From Lutraria lutraria (Eukaryota > Mollusca > Bivalvia > Venerida > Mactridae): 64,000 nt of DNA. Positions 30,001 to 45,000 of the stretch are shown piece by piece (positions within the stretch are counted from its first letter, which is position 1; the number at the start of each line of letters is the position of its first letter). The stretch is taken from the NCBI GenBank assembly GCA_964023205.1, contig OZ026835.1, forward strand, positions 37,669,083 through 37,733,082, given 5' to 3'. A model generated the notes under the pieces. The model was not told the origin of the DNA and did not search any database. It saw only the letters and a program-made list of their open reading frames with translations. The position numbers and the translations under genes were made by a program.

Positions 30001-33000
30001 TTTTAGTAACAGTGACCTTGACCCCACGGACCCCAAATACAATCCCAGGCTAGATTTTCATTTAAGGATGCTAAATACCAAGTTTAGTCAACATTGGTCA
30101 TCCCAAACTAAAGTTATTGATCGGACACTTATTTTCTATTTTTAGTAACAGTGACCTTGACCCCACGGACCCCAAATACAATCCTAGGCTAGATTTTCAT
30201 TCAAGGATGCTAAATACCAATCTAGTCGACATTGGTCATTCCAAACTTAAGTTATTGACCGGACACTGATTTTCTATTTTTAGTAACACTGACCTTGACC
30301 TTGATCCCACAGACCCCAAATACAATCACAGGCTAGATTTTCATTCCAAGAATCCTACATACCAAGTTTGGTCAAGATTGGTCAATCAGAACTTAAGTTA
30401 TTGACCGGACACCGTCTGTTTGACGCCCACCCGCCCGCCACTTTCGGCATTCTAATAACCAGGTTTCACTTTGTGAAAACCTGGTTAAAAAACCTGGTTA
30501 ATAAGCTGAAATATTCTCAGCTTCAGAGTGACATCACAATAAAAATGACTTGCCTAGAGACGGGGAGGCAACCACTTAGATTATCGTAAACGCATTGATA
30601 AACATATTCAGTACACGGTCATTTCAGTCTGTAATTGTTGATTAAGTTTAATAAGAAAGTTGATTTCATAGATTAATCTTTTAAGTATTCTGATGACTTT
30701 GATCTTGAAGCAAAAGCTAAATAACATGTTTCTTTATTGAATTTAATTTGATTAAATGAATGTCCTTACAAACTTCCTGCTGGTGTTTAGAAAAAAGATC
30801 ATTCAAAGCGGCAGTCAATTGTATATATACAGTAAAACCCCTATTATCCGAACTCAGATTATCCGAAAACCTGGTCTTATCCAAAATAAAATTTCGGTCC
30901 CGATTTTCCCTCTGTATATTTCAATGTAAATAAACCTCAATTATCCAAACCATCTAATCCGAATACCATGGCTTATCTGAAGTGATAAACAGGTCCCCAC
31001 AATCATCCGAATGCATATTTTCGCACCTATTATCCGAAGCTGACAATTAACTCTGATCGATCAGACAAGTTCATTGTAGGATTTCTTTAACATGCCAAAA
31101 GGTGTGAACAACAAATCACTGTGAACAAAGGATTGTCCGTTTGGATCATTGTTTCGCAGTAAACTTAGCCTATTACGATACTTGATTTATGAATTGCATC
31201 ATAATTTCACTTAAATTCGCAACCAACATTAAAATGTTCATTTTATTTATCGAAGTTTGATAAAATTGACAAACAATACACATGACCAATATAAATTACC
31301 GGCACTCGATTTCAAAATCATTCCATTTTCAGAAAATGAAAACAAACACAATAAGCTAAGATATCTTAGGACGACAACGATTTGTGTGACGCTCGTAAGT
31401 GTTTGTGACTGTAGCAATAAAATGAAACTTCGCGTTGAATTTTCATTTTATTTCTGTTTGTAATTTATTTAAACAGTGTGCTTATTCTATAACCCGTGTA
31501 TATTTCATTTCATGATTTCATTTTTTCAATGAATTTAATGTGCTTTGCAACATGACATGTGCTGCTATTTGGGTATTCATTTGTATTCATAGTTTCACTT
31601 TGGGATCCTTGTGACTTTGACGAATTAATACTCATACATTTGCTTTTACGTTAAATATACACATGTTTATCGTAAAATGTATTTTTTCATAAAAAAATAT
31701 GAAATATAAAACATTGATTTTGTTGTTATTATATCTATACATGTACGCAATATATATAGGAGTGATCTCCCTTTATTTCCAGAAATTGTCTAGATTTCCC
31801 TTACCCTGGATTACGAAACCCCGGATTATCCAAAGTAATTTTTCGGTCCCGACAACTTCTGATAATCGAGGTTATATCTTTATTATCATCTTCTCATTAT
31901 ACATAAACATACAGTAAATAATACAATATATCTAAGCTCTAGGCATTGTAGTTTCTGACAAGAAGATTTTTAAAATTTCCCTATATAAGTCTATGTAAAC
32001 TGGAACGGGGTCAATTTTGACCCTAGGGCAATAATTTTAACAAATGTGGTAGAAGACAATGCTACACACCATATATCTAAGCTCTAGGCCCTGTGGTTTT
32101 GGACAAGAAGATTTTTAATGTTTTTCCTATTGGTTGCCATGGCAACCAGAGTTTTTAATCAAATTGAAATTTTTTAACAACTTTGGTAGAGCTCCATGCA
32201 AGGAACATCCATGTAAAGTTTTGTTGAAATTGGCCAACTGGTTAAGAAGGAGATGTTGTTTAAAGCAATTGTTGACGCACGCATGCACGCACACACGGAT
32301 GACAAAGATCACCTGATCACAATAGCGATCCCAATAGCTCACCATGAGCACTTTGTGCTCTGGTGAGCTAATAATAAAAATACAACAGTTCTATGTGATA
32401 GTGTCAGTTTGTGTCATTTTCATTAATTGGATACATATGAACCAGCACATACATTTGAATATTTTTTTCTACATGCTTTCAATTGTGTATATACACACAG
32501 GTCTATGAAAAAATAATGATTCACACAGTTATGATCCTGTATTGCAAACAGTAAAGCAATGTATAATAGATCCAGCTAACTAATCAAATCAGCATTTTTT
32601 ATCTATTTCTAAATTGTCTGCTTAAAGCGTCTGCGTTTTATACCGACCCATCCGATTTTGCCCATAATCGAACTTGCCTTGTGGTCATATACATTTTGAT
32701 GAAGATTGGTTAAGAGCAGTAGTTGCTAGAGTGTATACAAACAAATTGTGGAAGGAAGTAGGACATTCATCAATCCTAAAAGCTCATCCTGAGCCAATGG
32801 ATCCCGTTTCAAACGTTCGATTCGATTTTTGGATCCGGATGTTCGTATCAAAATACTGCTGTCGTCTAAAATGCGTATAAATGTTGCTAAAATCGACTGT
32901 CATAAAATATAATCAAAGTGTCGAACACACGGGGTGCAATTAAGTCGACATCGTCATGGTGATGACACTTTAACATAGTATAAGCTAGCTATAGGCCTAC

Positions 33001-36000
33001 AATATACACCGGTGGCACTATTGACATCGCATATCAACATTTTACTTAAAGTACGGTATATTGGGATTTTATTTAAATGTTAAAATAATAGTAATGAAGA
33101 TTAATTTTTCACACGTCTTATAATGAAAGTTTGTCATTTGATGATCAAATGTTGATAATTGGTGCACGTGCAGTTCTAACTTAAGACTTATTATCAAGTT
33201 TCAAAGTTTATTTAGTGATACCGCTTAATCCCAGACCGATTTGAGTAGCATAAAACGACTTTAAAAAATCGGTCCATAAAAATTTCATAAAATTCAGTCC
33301 GTCGCTAAACCTGTACGTGCATAATGTCTCAAACCTTGCTGTATGTTGTTCGCGCCATTCTCAATACCCCAATTATTAAAACACATCGAGGTAATCATGC
33401 AATCGCGGTAAGCGATCATTTGTTAATCCCGTCAAATCGATGTTGATAGTAATTAGTCCCAACACATGGTAGACAAGAGTAAAACAATTAATGCACTGAT
33501 CTTTTGCGTTAAGTGATGTGTTTGCACAAAGTTAGCGATTTCAATCAAATTATGCTGCATATAATATGCGTTAAGTTTGAGTTAAATAATTCAAACGTCG
33601 TTCCGAACGCAAATTCCGTACAGCCAGTTTCCCCCATTTTAGTAGTATTTCGGTTTAATCAAAGGCGGTGAATTGTTTTAGACGTTGGTATCAAAGAAAA
33701 ATTAGTTACAGCAAAAGGACGCCGACATTCTTTGGTACAGTTTTAGCGACAATTCACCATTACGATTTAGTAAATAACCCGTGTAACTTAAGATACACGT
33801 CATCATCAAACTTGCAGGTATAGAGACATGATGACATATGCATGCTTTACAATAACTTTAAATTCTGGAATGTTCCATCTGGACTAAAATAGAAACATGG
33901 CAGTGAATCTTTGAAATGGTTCACGTACACCGGTTTGAGTAAAATACATGTGGAGTTTGATTGTATTGTGCGTATTTGTTTTTCATTGTTATTCGTTTTT
34001 AGACAATATTGAATATAATATCAATTCAAAATAAATGAAACAAGCGATGAACAGGTGATGGCAAAAACTGGTTACGATAAAACAGTAAATACTAAATAAC
34101 AGTGTAAAGATCGATCCGAACATCCGGATGTCTGATCCGGATATCTGGATACTTGACTTGGTCAATTTTGACATCCCTACTAAAAAGCCATACACCATTT
34201 ATTATTATTAACAAATGAATAATGTAAGCACTCACTTATTTAATAATTCCAAAGCCTTAGTACAATAATCTTTCCACATTTTATCAAGGGCACATAACTC
34301 TGGAATGAGTGGATCACTGGGCATCAAAATCGTGTCTTGCACATCTACATTTCATATGGATGATGTGTTTCAAATTTCATTTCAACCACTTGAAATATGT
34401 GGAAGTACCGGTAGTTTGCTCCACAAACATTCATGAGCAAAGAATGCAGTTGTACACTATATGGCTAAGTTCAATAGCACATTACTCTGGAATGAGCGAA
34501 TCGCAGGACATAAAAATTGTGTCTTGCAAATCTACACTTTATGGTGATAACATATCTTAAGTTTCATTGCAATCGCTTAAAGAATGTGAAAGCAGTTCGC
34601 TCCATAAACTTGTGATATTGTACGCAGACGGACCAACTGACCAAAAACCAACTGACAGAGTGACTCCAATATACCCCCTCTCAAACTTCATTTGCGGGGG
34701 TATAAATACATCGCACAATAATAGACGATCTCAAAATATTTCATGGAGAAGAAGTGTTATGAATGTACATGAGTAGGGGTGATAATGCTGTTTATATATT
34801 CATTATAGCAAATTATGCCTCAATGAACCATATTACACATTGATTTGTTGCATAAAATCCATATCAATGACAGAAAATTTCCAATGAGCATGCACTTGGT
34901 TCAGGTATATGATGTGCTGATCTGTAACAATACTCACCATAGGTGACACAGAAAACTGAATTGTTTAACCCTTTGTCATATTTGACTGTAGTTAATAATT
35001 ACCTAGTCCCTTGTGCTTCACATAAACAGTAAGATCCCTGTTTGGTAGTGTTCCATAATTGAACTCTTTGCTATAATATTCCCAGATAACTTTATCATTG
35101 ACCTCTACTGTGTATTTATATGGTATACTGAGTCCACCAATTATAAGATGCCGTGAAATGTTCACCTCATATGTAAATTCATGAATGTTACCATCAATAA
35201 GTCTGAAGATAAAAGACAATAAGTATCTAAATGAGCATGTGTTCACATCTGAAAATTATGCAACATTCCTGCCAGACTTACTGAGAAAATTTGTCATAAC
35301 TTCAGAAATTGACAAGTAGAAAATACAAAAAAAAGAACAAAGTGTGTGAATGTGTTAGTGGTCATGCATATAAAACATTTATCTATCCACACACATAATG
35401 AATATTACATACGAAAAAATAAAAAAATGCATATTGAGATTTTCATCACACCAAGAGGAGCTAAGATAAACATTGAATTATAAAATACAGTAAAACCTCG
35501 TTATCTTGAGGAGTCATCGGACCAGACTTTTTGCTCGAGATAAACCTGGTGCTTATAATAAACGGGTTTTGTTCATTGAATGAAAAATAGACTATGTATC
35601 ATGCGCGTTAACGGGCGTATTTACAGTAATAATACAAAAATGCTTACGTAAAATTTACACCATGATGTATAAGTTGAAAGAATATGTTCGTTGAATGTAT
35701 AAAATATGCATTGATTGTTCCAATAAAGTTCTTTATCCATAAATATGGTCGAGCCTTTTCAACTGTGCAATAATAACCATGTCCGAAAATCGTGTTATTG
35801 ACATAGGGTGAAACGTAATAGTGACGCAATGTGAAAGTTACTTATGCCAATGTCACGTACAATGTCTAAAATTAAAAGAAAATGAGCCGTACACTAGATT
35901 ACTCAAAATGTGTTTTTGCGCTATTTTTTCTCTTTATTGATATCAGTAAGTGAATGATAGATTTATCTGCGTATGTATTGTTGTTAAGTATCTGCTTTTC

Positions 36001-39000
36001 AATCTTGTAATTAAGTGCTCAAAATTAAGATCTGGTAATTAAATTCTCACAATAAATCAACTTCTAAAACATTAAAAACTGGACTGCAAACTTGCAACAA
36101 ACAAATCCAGCTTCATTGTCATTTTAAGTAACGAGTACATTGTCCAATTTTAACGAGGTGTGAAAAAGAAAGTACGCGCTTAAGATTTGTTCTTTTGTTG
36201 ACCAATTTAAACGACGTGTAGATAAAACGGTGTTCGCTGGTTTACATGCAGGTGTGAACGATATCCAACATGACACTCCTCGAGATAATTATGGTAATTA
36301 ACGCTTAAAATTAAGTAAAGGGACCATGATATGTGCTCGAGATATCGAGATAACGATGCTCGTAATAAACATGGAAATTCATATGCAAGAAAGAACAAAA
36401 AGTACCAGAACTTCAAGATCTCCTCGAGATAAATCTAGTGCTCGTAATATTGATGCTCGTAATAACGAAGTTTTACTGTACATTATTTTGAATCAAAGTA
36501 TTGACCATGAATGGTAGAAGAAATAATAAAATATCAGCAAAGGCATTTTTTTTTATTATGAAAATGACAAATTCAATGCAGCACTTCAGGAAAACAAAAA
36601 TGACCTTGAAAGTGTATTAAATGTTAGTAATATAAAACTACTAACAACTTCATTTAAACGCTTGTCTTTTCACCGCCTCAGTGAAATCTATCCATCTATG
36701 TTGCTACCTCTTTTAGTTTCTGAGTTATGAGCTACACTAAAGTTATTGCACAGATGCAGACGACACAGTGATCACAACACTTCAAAAACAGACGAGCTAA
36801 TAATGCAGTATACTAAGTATATCCGGCGACTACTCACTTGACAAATTTCATCACATGATTTCTATTGTTCCAACCACCAAGTCCAACATTACCGAACCGT
36901 AGAATGCACTTATGTTTTGATCGGTCAAATTTGAAATCATCACTTATCAGTACATGAAACTGAACTCTAATACTATCCGCACGGGTTCTACAATATTGAA
37001 TATAACACATTAAACAAGGTAGTTATAACCTTAGAAGCAAACAGAAATTAACTAGAGCTTTGTCACAGAAGTGACTCATACCCCCCCACAACTTTTGACA
37101 CTAAGAATGCAATAGTACACTATATGGCTAAGTTCAAGGGCACATAACTCTGGTATGAGTAGATCACTGGGCATAAAAATTGTGTTTTGCACATAATTAT
37201 ACAATTTAGGATGATGACATATTTCTTTGCAATCGCTTAAGGAATATGGAAGCAGTTCACTCCACAAACTTGTGAAATTGCACACCAACCGACAGAGTGA
37301 CTCCAATACACACCCTCTCAAACCTCTTTTGTGGGGCATAACAATAACAAACGAATGAAGAATTTTTGCACCACACAAAACCATTTAGAATGGCTTTCAT
37401 ACATTATCTCTTCTTAAACTTTCCAAACTTGCAGCTATGATAAAATACAACTATATGTACATATAAAATCTTAAAATACCTGGAACTGCCTCCTTTTGTT
37501 TCACCAGTGTCATATTTTGACGGCTGAAAGTGAGAAACAAAGTATCAGTAGAGATCTTTATGAAACTATGCATGTGTAAGTTTTTATCAAATATAACTAT
37601 GCATTATCTAATATTATGTAGCTTATAATGCATATTCTCTAAGAAAAAGATCGCAAAAAATCAAGCTGTCTGTTTTGATCATAGTTTTATATTATCACAT
37701 ACCAGATTCATAGTTTGAACCAATTTCCATGTAAATGTGGCATGGCATAAAAAAATAAATATGTCTTCAACACACATCAGATGAACCTTAAATACTTTTA
37801 TTTACAAGGATGCACATGGGAAGAAGTCCCTGCTAAGATCTTTTTTAAAACCACATTCAATAAATTCTCAGGGCTACATAATTAACACCAAAATGTCACT
37901 AGTGATGCTTGCAACGTCATCACTTAAGCCCTGACCAGCTGGGCCTTGAAAATGACTGGTTGGAGCAATCCTAATTAGGTGACATAAGTATCTTGGAATT
38001 TAAGAACTATATTCATGAATATAAGACAGGAATGCTTTTAGTTATTTTGAGTAGTCAAATTACTTGTTAAACAGTATTGCTGCCGGACATAGTGTGCACT
38101 TGAACATCATTAAATTCAGTGGTTATTACATTGCTCGCCTCCTACAGTAGATAGTTTAGTAAACATTTCAGTGTGTATCAATGCATAAAATGCAGAAATC
38201 TGTCCACATACTGTATTACCTGCACAGAGATCTGGTGATGGTCTGTGTAGTACACTGGGGTGTTGGTGACAATGCATCCTCTAGCAGAATAGTTTATAAA
38301 TACAATACCAAGTATTGAACAAAGTTCATGTGTTGACTGATGGACTATCAGCACAAACTATCAGCTGATTTATGTTCGAGTTTCTCATTTCACCCAATGC
38401 TAAGATTGAAATCACCAAACCAACAAAGCAACCAAAAGTTTGAAAAAATATTCTGCATAACTTCCACATTGCAATATATTCACCTTACGAAGATTCATCA
38501 ATCTAAATTGAATACTAGTAGTATCTAAGTTATCACATGATCAAGATTTTGCGGCCATATTTTGACTATTTCCATTGCAATAGCAATAGCAACCACGATT
38601 TTGATTGCTTTGAAAAAACGAAATGATGTGCATAATCTCATCATTGTCGCCAAGTTTAATTAACAGTACTTTATTGAATCATGATTAAGTTATTGCCAGA
38701 TCCAGTTTTGAGGCAGACAGACGGAGAGATGGAGGGTAAACCTATAGTTCCCTCCAGTGTAAACATGATAGTTCAGCTTTCCAAAGCCATCACTCACTCA
38801 GTGCAAATGAATTTTGATGCAGACCAAAGTATTACATATTTCTACATTTTTAAACTACATGTAGTAGTAGTTCCGTTTCAATGTTGTAGTGCAAGTCTGT
38901 GTAAGTTCAGTTTCCATGAGTACTTTCAACACTTTGATTTTTTAGGAACAAGTTCCTATAGGTATACACCTCATTTTGTTTTAACAAAACAGTGACGCCT

Positions 39001-42000
39001 CTCATCTGCCTTAAAAAATAGCACCATTTGTTGTATAAGTATACATTGCAGACATTACAGTTTCGATAAAAGTTGGAGATATATTGCAGAATTCTGATTA
39101 TTTTGAAAGCATGTGAAATATTTTGGCGATTTAAACTGTAAAACTTACAAGTATGATAATTAAGTAGTCATCCACACCAAAGTTCATTCATAATCTGTCC
39201 AGGTAATAAGATTTAATACATACTGGAAATAGTTTCATTCACAAAAGTAGTGCCACAATCTCAATGTAGAGAGTTTACATAATGACACAGGGTCAGAAAT
39301 TGAGTACAGACGGTTTATATACAGTTCAATGTGTGTATAAAAATAAAAGCACTGAAGGTAATGAATTTGTTTAGGTTTTCAGCTAGTAAATTTTCACTGT
39401 ATGTCATGACTTTTAGAGTGTAGCTTTTCCCTGGTAATTGTGGTTAATTGGCTTAAAGATGTACATTTTTTCAAGACTATATACTTGACCTTCAAATTCT
39501 AATTCATAATGATGATAACACCCCTGTTGAGAATTTGTTCATGAACTTATCATGTTCATCAACGGTTCATGAAGTTTCATGAATTGTTCATCAAAGTTCA
39601 ATCAAATGTTCATCAATGTAATTCATCACTAGTTCATGAACCTAAATTTCACAAACTGTTGATCAACTGAAGTCCGTGAACAATTCATGGAGTATCATAA
39701 GTTCATGAAATGTCTATGGGCTTATTCATGAATTGTTCATCAAATGTTCATCAAAATAATTCATGAGTAGTTCATGAACCCTATGAAAAACACCTTAAGA
39801 TAAAAACTGCCGAAGGTTCATGAACATTTTTTTCATGAACTTCATCAGACAAAGTTCATGAACCAAATGTACAATTAGTAGGTTGTGAATAAATTTCATG
39901 AACTATTCATGAATAAGCTCATGAGCATTTTGTGAACTGTTCATCAAATTGTCGTCCTACAGGCCTTTAATCTTTTAAGGATGGCTTTATCTAACACATT
40001 TAAACTTTGTTCCTGACAGTACTCTCAGTGCTTCGATCTTATTATCTCTTCTCACAAAATCCTTACTACTCTTTCCAAATTGTGGGTTATAGATGGGTTG
40101 TTGATTATTAAAATACAGTCGAAGATAAAACCATTGGCTTTTATAAGACAATGATTAAACGGACGCACGGACAACACACAATCACAAAAGCTCACCATGA
40201 GCACTTTGTGCTCTGGTGAGTTAAATAGGCATTTGATCACCATGCTGCAATATGACTATGTATGAGATTAGTATTGTATTGAAATTAGAGGTGTAACGAT
40301 AAGTCGACTTATCGATTAATCACGATGATTTGGTTTCGATAGCAATATATCGATAGGAAACTCATCAATCAATTACAATTGCTGATAGTTCGCCCACAAT
40401 TGATAGTTTTCAATAGGAATATTCATTGTTTTCTGAGATTTACACATTTTTCTGTGTCAAATACACCTAAAACTCTAACCAGGACCTCTAAAAATGTCCA
40501 AATCGTGCCCTGGGGAAAAAATATTTTATCATGTTCGAAAATTACATAATGTTTTAGCAAGGAAAATGTACAAAATGGACGAAAAATAAAAAAGAGGGCC
40601 ATGATGGCCCTATATCACTCACCTGAGTATTGTAACACTAAGGGATAATTCAATCAAGGAAACTTAGAGTTATCTACCCAAACTGTTTAGTAGTTGTTGA
40701 AATCAACGGACCCCGGGGGCTGGGCCAATATTGACTATGGGGCCATGATTTGAACAAACTTAGTAGAGGTCAACAAGAAAATGCTACATCCGAAATATCT
40801 AAGCCCTAGGTCTCGTAGTTTTGCATCTACGCCACACGATTGCACAATTCATGCATATTTTTGACAGATCGCGCATTTTCATTGAGGCAATGTGTGCCAG
40901 GTCGCGCATCTGACTGCTGATTCTGCTGGCGATCATAGTAAACGTGTCTGCCATGTTTGTTTTCATCTATTACCGGAATTGGACCGTACAGCGGGCATTT
41001 ATTCATGATTATGTTAATTAGTTTTATTCGGCGATGTTTCGACTTTATCCTCACACATCGATAAGTAAAATAAAAGTAGACATTTTCGGGAAATGTAAGG
41101 TCATCTGGTCGATATATTTATCCGTCATTTACATGCTAAACAGATCAAATCAACAGTGTACCATAAACGAGCCCTGTAATTGTAAGTCTGTTGTTAATTT
41201 GTGTGTTTTTGTGTTTTAGAGCAATTTACACTTTTAAGTGATTTTTTTTTTTTTTGTTTAGTAACTCAAAGTCCCCAACATTTTTTCAAATCCCCCACAT
41301 TTTTCAGGTGAGTGGGAGAAAATCGCCCATGATTTTGGAATCCTAGATGCAACACTGCCATAATTAGAACAAACTTAGTAGAGGTCTGCTCGACAATGCT
41401 ACATACCAAATATCTTAGCGCTAGGTCTTGTGGTTTTGGACAAGAATTTTTTTTTAATTTTCCTTTATAAAATAAAGTTAACCCCGAGCACGGCCAATTT
41501 TGACCCCAGGGCCATAATTCAATCAAAATTGGTAGAGGTCCACTAGACAATGCCAAATACAAAATATCGAAGCTCTTAGGCCATGTTGATTCAGAGAAAA
41601 AGATTTTTTAAATTTTCCTAAGTCTATATAATTCAAGTGACCCCTAGGCGGGGCTAATTTTGACTTTATGGCAATAATTTGAACAAACTTGGTAGAAGAC
41701 CACTAGACAATGCCACATACAAAATATTGAAGCTCTAGGCCTTGTGGTTTTGGACAAGAAGATTTTTTAAATTTTCCTATATAAGTCTATAGAAATCAAA
41801 TGACCCCCGGGATGGGGCCAATTTTAACCCTAGGACAATAATTTGAGCTAACTTGGTAGAGGTCCACTAGGCAATGCTACAAACTAAATATCAAAGTTCT
41901 AGGTCCTCTGCTTTTTGAGAAGATTTTTGAAGATTTTCAAAAATCAAAGGCCTGAAGGCCTGAAATGAGTCGATACAAAATTTAAAACTATCAATAATTC

Positions 42001-45000
42001 TGTCCGAAACGAGGACCTAGTACTGTAGGCTACTGTTTATTCAATCAAATATTAATGTACAAGGGTAATGTTGCCTGTTTAAAAAGAATTATTTCACCAT
42101 ATGAATTATCAAGGCCTTGTAACATATCCTTAATATTAAAGAACTCCTGGGTCTAGAAATCACGAAAATATACACCAATCGTGTTCATCAAGGCCGTGAT
42201 ATACCAATTTAAAACCGATTTTTTAAACGATGGTCTTATACGACGCAGAAATTATTTTTCTTTATGTAACATTTAATGTTATATTTATGAATATATTGTT
42301 CTGGACTGGAGCAGCAAGCCCTTCCACTTACAAAAAGTATGTCTCGACATCACTCGGACCGCTGTTAGCTACAGTATATTTTTATATCGTTCGTGATTTT
42401 ATACCCACATCGGCGTTTATCGAAAGAATAAAATATACTTGCTGTAACAAAGTAAGGGAGATCACTGGGTAGATTTGACAAGCTATTTTTGGTTTGATTT
42501 ACAAATAATGCATAAATCATGTGTCAATGTCGCATGATTTCCCAAAAATGACCACTTAACGGTAATTAAATTTCCAAGTGGTAAGAATTATCATAGATCT
42601 AGATCAGATTTTTATTTATTTGCCGTGAACACCGACTGACCTACTTAAATTTTCCGAAAATCGACTTTCGCTTTCATGATGAAGTCGAATAACATCACGA
42701 ATTGCCCTGTAACCAAGATACCCAGCGACATTTTTGAATCACGTGTTTTCATTATGGATAGCAAATACATAATGATTGTGGAGAAGCAGTTTTGATTACA
42801 GATGGCTGTTATTAATTCATTCTTCGCAGTTTGCAAAACTTACCCTGACAGTTATTCAACTCACGAACGGGTCGCCTCTCAAGTTTATGTTTGGTCAATT
42901 AGGGTCGGCAAAAAACGAAATCGGAACAAAAAGATGTCAGTTGCATCAATTAGACCGGCTATCTATTGATCGGACCGTTGTTTTGACATCACGCTGGGTA
43001 TTTATTGTCATTTTTCAACAATTAGCAAAATCTTCGTCAAGCAGACATTCATGATATTCGGTTTACGAATGTAAACTGCACTCTGACTATTGATAACAAT
43101 AAGCTGTTACAACGAACGCTGCGATTGGCTGTGATAGATTTATTCGACGGCCCACTGTAGCATTAAGATTGACTACGATAAGCGGTTATTGACTTTCACA
43201 ACTGATTATTGAATGAATCAGGACTTGTTAGGGTATTATGTTTAGGTAGATAATTAAAATGTGACCATTATGATTTTTAAAAGATATTTCGCCACTCGTT
43301 GTCATCTGATTTTCGACTTGTTAGCGAGTTAGTATGTAAAACAACAATGACCAATGAAGTGTCCGATAGAGTGCGTATCCTAAACGCTAAAAATAGAAAA
43401 TAGATATAGTAACAGCTTCTGTGGTATTTGCTTGGTGACTGTGTGTGGATGAGTGTTTGAACTGCGTGCAGTATTGCTCTGTTAGCATAGCGAGTAACGA
43501 AAAAGACCGAAAAAATGTAGTACGAAGCGCTACCTAAGATTACTATTGAGAGCAGTGCAGTGTTGAAATTCATAGTCTGCGTGATCGCTATATGAGAAGA
43601 ATTTACAAGTAAATTCATCTCATAAAAATCCTTCTGGTTGCTATGGCAACCAGAGTTCTGAATGGAATGGAATTCTTTGAACAATTTTGGTAGAGTTTCA
43701 AGCAAGGAACACATGAAATTGACCCAGTGGTTTAGGAGCAGATGTTGTTTAAAGAAATTGTTGACGGCGGACGAAGGACATAGTTCGATCCTAAAAGCTC
43801 ACCTTGGCACTCTGTGCCAGGTGAGCTAAAAAAGGTAATCGCTAAAGAGATACCAGCAGAGCGAGGACACCAGTAGAGGTAGGTTCCGTTAAATTCCGTT
43901 ACTCCCCCACTGGATAGAAATAAAAAGTACGAAATACCAGACTCCGTCTTTTGAAATGAACTTCTTATTAGCGAGATGGATTTGCCTATAATGTATCTAT
44001 GTAAAAAACAACTGGAATATAAATAAATTATCCACACTGAATGCCCATTTTTAACAGTAAAATATATTGAATTAAGTTACCTACCCTCAGTGGCTGTCCA
44101 CTTTTAACAGTAAGATATATTAAACTAAGGCACCTACCCACACCGGATGTCCACTTTTAAACAGAAAATACATTAAATTAAGACACCTACCCTCACTGGA
44201 TGTCCACTTTTAACAATAAAATATACTGAATTAAGTAACCTACCCTCAGCGGATGTCCACTTTTAACAATAAAATATATTGAATAAGGCATCTACCCTCA
44301 CTGGATGCCCACTTGATCTCTGTTCAAGCTTATAGTAAACTCATACCCACTGTAAAAGCACATTTGACTCTTAAAACTTCTTAATTAAAATAATTATAAA
44401 AATGCCTTAATATTAGTCTTGCGGATTGTTTATAAGTTTTAAAAAATCGGTTATAATGATAATTTATTTATATTCCAGTTGTTTTTTACATAGATACATT
44501 ATAGGCAAATCCATCTCGGTAATAAGAAGTTCGTTTCGTAAGACGGAGTCCGGTATTCTGTACTTTATCTACCCAGTAGGGGGAGTTACAGAGTATAACG
44601 GAACCTACCTCTACTGGTGTCCTAGCTCTGCTGGTCTCTTTAGCGATTACCATAAAAAAAAGGCGCCATTTTTTGGTTTATTTGTGTGCTACGTAATTGT
44701 AACGTAAAAGTGATGTTTACTTGTGGTATAAGGCCTATAAATCATAAGAACAAGAAGGCCGAAAATAAATCAATACGAAGGAAGAAATGAAGGGAAGTAT
44801 TGACTATACCTGTCAACACCTACTATTTGCTGTATATACGAGGGTTGTCCGGAAAGTTCGTAGACAACGGCTATTTCTTTCTTGAACACACGCTTTTTAA
44901 ATTAATTTTTACATTGCACACTACCGTGATAATAAATGTTTAAACACATTGGTCGAGAAAAAAATATGAAACGAATAAAGACACTCGTTAGATCGTTACT

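Larger units (their letters stand above)
40590..43831 (+). mobile_element. Family D element, copy split in three by insertions
   Basis: Piece 1 is 40590-40820 (start AAAGAGGGCCATGATGGCCC), piece 2 41353-41945 (units with 'AGAGGTCCACTAGACAATGC'), piece 3 43631-43831 ('GGTTGCTATGGCAACCAGAG' and hairpin CACCTTGGCACTCTGTGCC-AGGTGAGC). The pieces are in order and orientation. Confidence 0.7.

Noticed and set aside
38220..38280. 61-nt minus-strand stretch with acceptor CTGCTAG and donor GTAATA, open in all three frames
   Set aside because: Its length is not a multiple of three and it would shift the frame between exons 3 and 4, and it matches nothing I know in RNF213.
43732..44707. Two similar ORFs ('SSCFLHRYIIGKSIS', 'GTYLYWCP') on opposite strands, suggestive of a duplicated gene
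   Set aside because: They are the two inverted arms of the foldback element read in mirror image; similarity is at the DNA level over the whole arm.
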